Source of the DNA: a virus
Virus record (IMG/VR): IMGVR_UViG_3300025000_000259
Location: 1-36,872 of that record
DNA: 36,872 nucleotides
Direction: 5' to 3' (one strand)
How positions within the stretch are numbered: position 1 is the first letter of the stretch; each line of letters starts with the position of its first letter. A program made the position numbers and the translations under genes. Positions 33,173-36,872 of the stretch are shown here, in pieces. The notes beneath the pieces are model-generated. The model did no database searches. It was not told the DNA's origin and worked only from the letters and a program-made list of their open reading frames with translations.

Positions 33173-33427
33173 ATGATAATTGATTTAAATGAATTTGATA
33201 AACTAAAGAAATTTATATTTGAAGAAGAAGAAGATATAAACGATAAACATCCATTTTTAACAGAATATTGTTCTCAATGTATTCCAGAAGAAAACACTAA
33301 TAATAAATGTGAATACCAAAAAATGTGTTTAAGATATCCCACTATATCTAATAGAGAAGATTATTATAATTTAGTTAAAGATTTATTTGATACTATTGAA
33401 TTTATGATGAAAAATAAATCAAAATAA
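33173..33427 (+). CDS. Hypothetical 84-residue protein with Cys cluster
   Basis: ATG after GAAAGGAG. A central CSQCIPEENTNNKCEYQKMC places four Cys in a zinc-like arrangement between two helices (DLNEFDKLKKFIFEEEEDI; YYNLVKDLFDTIEFMMKN). Function unknown. Confidence 0.68.
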   Translation: MIIDLNEFDKLKKFIFEEEEDINDKHPFLTEYCSQCIPEENTNNKCEYQKMCLRYPTISNREDYYNLVKDLFDTIEFMMKNKSK

Positions 33428-33448
33428 TAATTAAAAGGAGAAATAATT

Positions 33449-33619
33449 ATGATTTATAAAATGGAATTAACTACAGAAGAAATGAATGTAGTTATAAATG
33501 CACTTAGTTTTGTACTAGAAAATAATAATTTAAGTGAACATGCTATTAATTGGTATAATAAAGTTAAAGAACATTTTGAGTCTGAATATAAAAAACAATG
33601 TAGAAAGGAGAATATCTAA
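33449..33619 (+). CDS. Hypothetical 56-residue helical protein
   Basis: ATG 33449 follows AAAAGGAG. Helical throughout (LTTEEMNVVINALSFVLENN; AINWYNKVKEHFESEYKKQC). The next gene's SD is inside its last codons. Function unknown. Confidence 0.65.
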   Translation: MIYKMELTTEEMNVVINALSFVLENNNLSEHAINWYNKVKEHFESEYKKQCRKENI

Positions 33620-33620
33620 T

Positions 33621-33884
33621 ATGCAATATATAGTAAAATCAGACGAACAATTTTTTAATCAATTTAAATCACTAGAAGATAGAATCAAAGAATTATCTGT
33701 ACTATTTAAAATATCTTCTACAGATGAAATTGTAGTATCAGATATAGAAATGTTAGAGTGGCACAATATAGCAACAAAACTTCAAAAAGATTTATCTAAG
33801 TTAATTGCAGATGGAATGTTTAGATTTAAAAATAAAGATAATGATATAATAAATATAAAAATACCAAGAAAGGAGAATTCCTAA
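33621..33884 (+). CDS. Hypothetical 87-residue protein
   Basis: The frame is open further upstream, but AAAGGAG at 33604-33610 selects ATG 33621. Product: MQYIVKSDEQFFNQFKSLED followed by helices (LEWHNIATKLQKDLSKLIAD). Basic C-terminus. No family recognised. It ends one base before the next ATG. Confidence 0.65.
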   Translation: MQYIVKSDEQFFNQFKSLEDRIKELSVLFKISSTDEIVVSDIEMLEWHNIATKLQKDLSKLIADGMFRFKNKDNDIINIKIPRKENS

Positions 33885-33885
33885 T

Positions 33886-34083
33886 ATGGATAGAATAATG
33901 AAAGCACAAAAAGCAGATGTATTAATACAATTTGAAGAAAAGAAAAAAGAAGAAGGTAGATTAAAAGAAAGAAAAAGAATTGCTGAAAAATTAGTAAGTG
34001 ATTATTGTTGTGTACCTAAATATTATGAATATTGTAACAATGATTGCGTACCATGTTGGATGGAATACTTAAAACCTAAATGA
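33886..34083 (+). CDS. Lysine-rich helical protein with Cys tail
   Basis: 65 residues; ATG follows AAAGGAG in the preceding gene. The N-terminal 38 residues form a highly charged helix (FEEKKKEEGRLKERKRIAEK). Then five Cys occur in DYCCVPKYYEYCNNDCVPCW, a possible zinc site. Function unknown. Confidence 0.65.
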   Translation: MDRIMKAQKADVLIQFEEKKKEEGRLKERKRIAEKLVSDYCCVPKYYEYCNNDCVPCWMEYLKPK

Positions 34084-34120
34084 AAATAATTAAAAACAAT
34101 ACATAAAGGAGATAGATATT

Positions 34121-34288
34121 ATGAACAATGATTTAAAAACTTCTTATGGTATTTGTACGAATGGTAAATTATATTGCTCAAAATGTAGAAGATTAATTGT
34201 TGATCCTGAAATTATTAGAATTGATAATGGGAAACCTGTTACGTTCTGTTATTGTGGAAATTATATTATAATTGAAAATGATAAGTGA
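34121..34288 (+). CDS. Zinc-ribbon protein, 55 residues
   Basis: ATG 34121 after AAAGGAG. YCSKCRRLIVD and FCYCGNYIIIE give two Cys pairs about 25 residues apart, a zinc ribbon. Function unknown. Confidence 0.68.
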   Translation: MNNDLKTSYGICTNGKLYCSKCRRLIVDPEIIRIDNGKPVTFCYCGNYIIIENDK

Positions 34289-34328
34289 GGAAAAGAAAGG
34301 AAATAATAGAAAGGAAATATAAAAAATA

Positions 34329-34541
34329 ATGAATGATAATCTAATGTGTCCATTTTGTCATCAAGATATTAGTGTTAATAATCACGCATGGAATTGTGAA
34401 ATGAATCCTGTTAATATGAATAATAATGAATTTCAAAATAAAAATCATAAACAATATGAAGAAATGTTTACGAATTTTATAAATTTAGAAAAATCAATAA
34501 AAAATCATAAAAATATCAAATTTACCAAAATTGACGATTGA
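34329..34541 (+). CDS. Small zinc-finger protein, 70 residues
   Basis: ATG 34329 with GAAAGGAAA about 12 bases upstream. The N-terminus LMCPFCHQDISVNNHAWNCE is a complete C-x2-C...H...C finger; the rest is Asn/Lys-rich. Function unknown. Confidence 0.65.
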   Translation: MNDNLMCPFCHQDISVNNHAWNCEMNPVNMNNNEFQNKNHKQYEEMFTNFINLEKSIKNHKNIKFTKIDD

Positions 34542-34543
34542 CG

Positions 34544-34566
34544 AAACCCTTATAAATCAAGGGTTT
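34544..34566 (+). terminator. Hairpin after the 34329 gene
   Basis: AAACCCTT (34544-34551) pairs with AAGGGTTT (34559-34566) around ATAAATC. The U-run is only TTT, so the terminator strength is doubtful. It begins the structured 93-base gap 34542-34633. Confidence 0.5.
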
Positions 34567-34633
34567 ACAGGATCGGAAATCGTGATGAAATTCATCTTTG
34601 GTGTTGTTTTTAAGTTAAGAAAGGAGTGTAATT

Positions 34634-34822
34634 TTGAGTAATAAAGAATTACTAGATAAAATATTATTAAATAAAGAAGATTATTTTATTTGGGTGCATG
34701 AAGATATTATATTTGCTGAGGATAGAATTGATAAAACTACTTATAATTTTTCTATTTATGGTAAAGAAATGATAGTATTTTTGTTTAGATATTTTGGATT
34801 TGATGCAATAAATGTATCTTGA
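34634..34822 (+). CDS. Hypothetical 62-residue protein, TTG start
   Basis: TTG 34634 lies 6-9 bases after AAAGGAGTG. Product: MSNKELLDKILLNKEDYFIW..., amphipathic helices and aromatic strands ending FRYFGFDAINVS. Its TGA stop is part of the TTGACA of the next promoter. No family recognised. Confidence 0.65.
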   Translation: MSNKELLDKILLNKEDYFIWVHEDIIFAEDRIDKTTYNFSIYGKEMIVFLFRYFGFDAINVS

Positions 34823-34847
34823 CAGATTAGAAATATAATTGTATAAT
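34819..34847 (+). promoter_or_regulatory. Sigma-A type promoter overlapping a stop codon
   Basis: TTGACA (34819-34824), a 17-base spacer, TATAAT (34842-34847), then AATAAAGAATAG. The last 12 bases of the spacer differ from those of the 28524 promoter at only two positions or so. Drives the membrane-protein gene at 34888. Confidence 0.92.
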
Positions 34848-34887
34848 AATAAAGAATAGAAAATAAACAAGAAAGGAGGTGTTTTCT

Positions 34888-35076
34888 ATAAATCTATATA
34901 TTCCTTGGTATGAATTTTTGATTATATTCGTTTGTATAGGATTTGGTTATGCGTATTATATTGGAACTAAACATAATGGTGCATATGATTTTGTAACACC
35001 TATGTTGATGTTATGTGTAATTGTAGGAACAATAGTAGGTGCTATAGCATTTTTAATTGGAAAGTTTTTGTGTTAA
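34888..35076 (+). CDS. Two-helix membrane protein with apparent ATA start
   Basis: AAAGGAGGTG (34872-34881) is followed 6-8 bases later by ATA 34888. The in-frame GTG 34879 is part of the SD and cannot serve as a start. Product: INLYIPWYEFLIIFVCIGFG..., two hydrophobic segments (about residues 7-23 and 37-60), joined by a polar loop (GTKHNGAYDFVT). No signal peptidase site. Possibly a small membrane-acting early protein; no holin family recognised. Confidence 0.68.
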   Translation: MNLYIPWYEFLIIFVCIGFGYAYYIGTKHNGAYDFVTPMLMLCVIVGTIVGAIAFLIGKFLC

Positions 35077-35119
35077 AGTAAATAATAAAATAAATAAGAG
35101 AGGATTTGAAGTTTTATCT

Positions 35120-35239
35120 ATGGAGATACAAAAAATTATTGACAAATTATTTAATAATAAAATTAAAGAGCAAATAGGTAAAATGTCTACAGGTGAAATT
35201 ATACTATGTACTAAAAGTATACATAAACTTGTAAAATAA
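35120..35239 (+). CDS. Hypothetical 39-residue protein
   Basis: ATG 35120 is the best start, although GAGAGGA lies about 14 bases upstream. Product: MEIQKIIDKLFNNKIKEQIG then a short second helix. Weak support apart from position and codon pattern. Confidence 0.45.
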   Translation: MEIQKIIDKLFNNKIKEQIGKMSTGEIILCTKSIHKLVK

Positions 35240-35276
35240 ATATATCACCTAATACCTAATAATTAATCATCAACAA

Positions 35277-35299
35277 TTAATATAGTAAAACTATATTAA
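35277..35299 (+). terminator. 10-bp AT hairpin
   Basis: TTAATATAGT (35277-35286) and ACTATATTAA (35290-35299) flank AAA. All but two pairs are A-T, so it may be a regulatory stem rather than a strong terminator. It lies just before the GGGTTGTGACC motif at 35304-35314. Confidence 0.45.
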
Positions 35300-35341
35300 A
35301 ATAAGGGTTGTGACCTACACTATTTAGAAAGGATGGTACTT

Positions 35342-35437
35342 ATGACAAACGTATCAAGTAAATTAAATGCAACATTGAATTGCAGACTTGACCCATCAGG
35401 AAGTAGAAAATTTACAAAAGAAATTAAAATCTTATAA
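35342..35437 (+). CDS. 31-residue frame with good SD, overlapping the next gene
   Basis: ATG 35342 follows GAAAGGATGG. The frame stops at 35437 after 31 codons (MTNVSSKLNATLNCRLDPSG...). It overlaps the 35388 frame, which is shifted by +1 and has no SD. It may be a leader, the first part of a frameshifted gene, or a sequencing indel. Confidence 0.4.
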   Translation: MTNVSSKLNATLNCRLDPSGSRKFTKEIKIL

Positions 35438-35705
35438 TCTAGGAAAAGAGTTTAATTATGCAGTTGCAGTATTAAAGTTATCTATTGCCAATGGTGAAAA
35501 TACTATGCGAAGTGTTGTAGATATTAATCTTATCCCAAAAATTCAATACATAACTCCATTTGTCAGTGAAGAATTAGCAAGAAAATATGAAGATGAATTA
35601 TTATGTCTTGATAAGTTAATAATGTTTTTACCAGTAGGTGAAGATGGTAGAGTAATTTTGAAAAATATTAATATTAATAATGTGATGAATGAGATTTATA
35701 GTTAA
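35388..35705 (+). CDS. Hypothetical 105-residue protein (possible frameshift product)
   Basis: The frame opens at 35379 (ATT) with TTG 35388 as the first usual start; no SD precedes either. Product: helical N-terminus (VENLQKKLKSYNLGKEFNYA), alpha/beta middle (VVDINLIPKIQYITPFVSEE) and NINNVMNEIYS end. The absence of an SD and the overlap with the 35342 frame suggest translation by coupling or +1 frameshifting near 35387. Function unknown. Confidence 0.6.
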   Translation: MTHQEVENLQKKLKSYNLGKEFNYAVAVLKLSIANGENTMRSVVDINLIPKIQYITPFVSEELARKYEDELLCLDKLIMFLPVGEDGRVILKNININNVMNEIYS

Positions 35706-35726
35706 GTAAATAGTTGGAATATAATA

Positions 35727-35757
35727 GTGGGGTGAAAAATCCCCACAAAATTTTATT
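35727..35757 (+). terminator. Rho-independent terminator
   Basis: GTGGGG (35727-35732) and CCCCAC (35741-35746) around an 8-base A-rich loop form a G-C rich stem, very unlike its surroundings. It is followed by AAAATTTTATT. It ends the transcript of the 35388 gene. Confidence 0.8.
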
Positions 35758-35776
35758 AAAAAGGAGAATAAATATT

Positions 35777-36040
35777 ATGAATAGTTTAGAAAAGAAATAT
35801 TTAATGGAGTATATAAATTCATTAATTAATGAGAAAGTAAATAATTTAGAAGAAAGAATTGAGAAATTAGAAAAAGAAAATGAATTATTAAAAAATAAAA
35901 CTAAAAAATGTAAACATGATTGGAAGGTAATATCCAAAGGTAATCCATTCAAAGTTCAAGATGGAGATATATTATGTTGGGAAACAGTTAAATGTAAAAA
36001 ATGTGGTGATGAAGGTAAGCAAATTGCAGAATATAAATAA
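35777..36040 (+). CDS. Coiled-coil plus zinc-knuckle protein, 87 residues
   Basis: AAAAAGGAG selects ATG 35777 rather than upstream in-frame codons that lie in the terminator. Residues 8-50 form a coiled-coil (EKVNNLEERIEKLEKENELL). The C-terminus has CKHDW and CWETVKCKKCG, a zinc site of four Cys/His. Probably a dimeric adaptor. No family recognised. Confidence 0.7.
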   Translation: MNSLEKKYLMEYINSLINEKVNNLEERIEKLEKENELLKNKTKKCKHDWKVISKGNPFKVQDGDILCWETVKCKKCGDEGKQIAEYK

Positions 36041-36061
36041 GAAAGGAGCAATAATAAACCT

Positions 36062-36217
36062 ATGTCGAAATCAAACTCAAACATATGCAAACACTTATCA
36101 AGTAACGAATCCGAAAGAGGGATGGATCTTGGAATTGTAGATTGGTATTGCTTTTATCAAGAAAATTACATAAATCCATCTGATTGTATTAGTTGTAAGG
36201 ATAAAAATAAAAAATAA
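36062..36217 (+). CDS. Hypothetical 51-residue Cys-containing protein
   Basis: ATG 36062 lies 13-14 bases after GAAAGGAG, a loose spacing. Product: MSKSNSNICKHLSSNESERG..., with later Cys in DWYCFYQ and DCISC. Possible single metal site. Function unknown. Confidence 0.6.
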   Translation: MSKSNSNICKHLSSNESERGMDLGIVDWYCFYQENYINPSDCISCKDKNKK

Positions 36218-36245
36218 TTAATAAAAAAGGAGAAACATACTACAT

Positions 36246-36872
36246 ATGAGCAAAGCAGACAATATATTCATCTCAATGTGTAAAGATATTATTGAAAATG
36301 GAACATCTTCAGAAGGACAAATTATTAGAGCAAAATGGGACGATGGCAAACCAGCACATACAATTAAGAAATTTGCAGTAGTTAATAGATATAATTTACA
36401 AGAAGAATTTCCTATATTAACTTTAAGACCAACAAATTTAAAGGCATGTATTGATGAAATATTATGGATATTTCAAAAGAAAAGTAATAATATTAAAGAT
36501 TTGAATAGTAGAATATGGGACAGTTGGGCAGATGAAGATGGTTCGATTGGACAATGTTACGGTTATCAATTTCAAAAGAAACATAAATATAAAGAAGGTT
36601 ATTTTGACCAAGTAGATAGAGTTTTATATGATTTAAAACATAATCCATATAGTAGAAGAATTATTACTAATATTTATAACCATAAAGATTTACATTTGAT
36701 GAATTTATATCCTTGTTGTTGGAGTATGACATTTAATGTTATAGACAATAAATTAAATGGGATATTAAATCAAAGATCGAATGATATTTTAGCAGCAAAT
36801 AACTGGAATATCGTACAGTACAGTATTTTACTTCATATGTTCGCACAAGTTAGCAATTTAGAAGTTGGTGAA
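36246..36872 (+). CDS. thyA: Thymidylate synthase (ThyA type), 5' part
   Basis: 209 codons are visible before the window ends; the gene continues beyond. ThyA methylates dUMP to dTMP using methylenetetrahydrofolate. Visible: EFPILTLRPTNLKACIDEIL, IWDSWADEDGSIGQCYGYQF, the double-Arg SRRIITN, the catalytic LYPCCW with Cys157, and QRSNDILAANNWNIVQYSIL, in place of QRSCDVFLGLPFN. Phage-like divergence around the folate site. ATG follows AAAAAGGAGAAAC with a 13-base spacer. It works with dUTPase and NrdD encoded upstream. Confidence 0.92.
   Translation, partial: MSKADNIFISMCKDIIENGTSSEGQIIRAKWDDGKPAHTIKKFAVVNRYNLQEEFPILTLRPTNLKACIDEILWIFQKKSNNIKDLNSRIWDSWADEDGSIGQCYGYQFQKKHKYKEGYFDQVDRVLYDLKHNPYSRRIITNIYNHKDLHLMNLYPCCWSMTFNVIDNKLNGILNQRSNDILAANNWNIVQYSILLHMFAQVSNLEVGE

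Noticed and set aside
34585-34641. 18-codon frame starting at ATG 34585
   Set aside because: It is too short and has only a weak SD (GGATCGGA); kept as part of the leader observation, not as a gene.
35139-35165. TTGACA inside the 35120 gene
   Set aside because: There is no good -10 at 16-18 bases and it lies in coding sequence.
1-36872. CRISPR arrays, tRNA genes, insertion sequences
   Set aside because: No regularly spaced repeats, cloverleaf with CCA-type acceptor, or transposase frame was seen on reading both strands.

Overview
The window is a strongly AT-rich, gene-dense stretch in which every supportable gene lies on the + strand. The genes are mostly very short and almost all follow a purine-rich Shine-Dalgarno (SD) sequence of the AAAGGAG or GGAGGTG type. 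Promoters match the sigma-A consensus (TTGACA-17-TATAAT). The gene content is C-family DNA polymerase, DnaB-type helicase, DnaG-type primase, RecJ-like nuclease, RecD2-like helicase, anaerobic ribonucleotide reductase, dUTPase, thymidylate synthase and dozens of tiny orphan genes. This points to a large tailed bacteriophage, or a phage-like extrachromosomal prophage, of an anaerobic low-GC Firmicute, most likely a clostridium. That host is an inference; no structural gene or integrase is in the window.

Layout. (1) 1-12998 is a compact replication/recombination block: the 3' part of a RecA-like AAA_24/Sak4-type protein, a terminator, a zinc-finger protein, then helicase, primase, RecJ-like protein, DNA polymerase III alpha and a RecD2-like helicase, with short gaps or overlaps. 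The RecD2-like protein is split in its Walker A loop by a 323-residue intein. (2) 13018-24134 holds some 36 very small genes, most of unknown function and many with CxxC zinc-knuckle patterns. It also contains a DUF488 protein, a possible WYL-like domain and a PD-(D/E)XK-like nuclease gene that standard start codons would truncate. Four noncoding stretches carry promoters, hairpins and repeated dyads. (3) 24164-28385 is a deoxynucleotide supply operon: glutaredoxin-like protein, NrdG, NrdD (with a 350-residue intein next to its Cys-Cys active-site motif) and dUTPase, closed by a strong hairpin. (4) 28524-36217 is a second small-gene region containing an aspartate carbamoyltransferase, a DUF3109-like protein, a two-helix membrane protein, a gene interrupted by an in-frame stop and a pair of overlapping frames. 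(5) The 5' part of thymidylate synthase runs off the right end.

The genes fit one programme. The first block copies and recombines phage DNA. NrdD/NrdG/glutaredoxin, dUTPase, thymidylate synthase and, unusually, aspartate carbamoyltransferase supply pyrimidine deoxynucleotides under anaerobic conditions. The tiny genes behind strong host-type promoters look like early host-takeover genes. The most notable signals are: at least seven genes that appear to start at ATA, ATC or ATT; two inteins in catalytic motifs, each with cysteine pairs that could make splicing redox-sensitive; and the phage-borne aspartate carbamoyltransferase.
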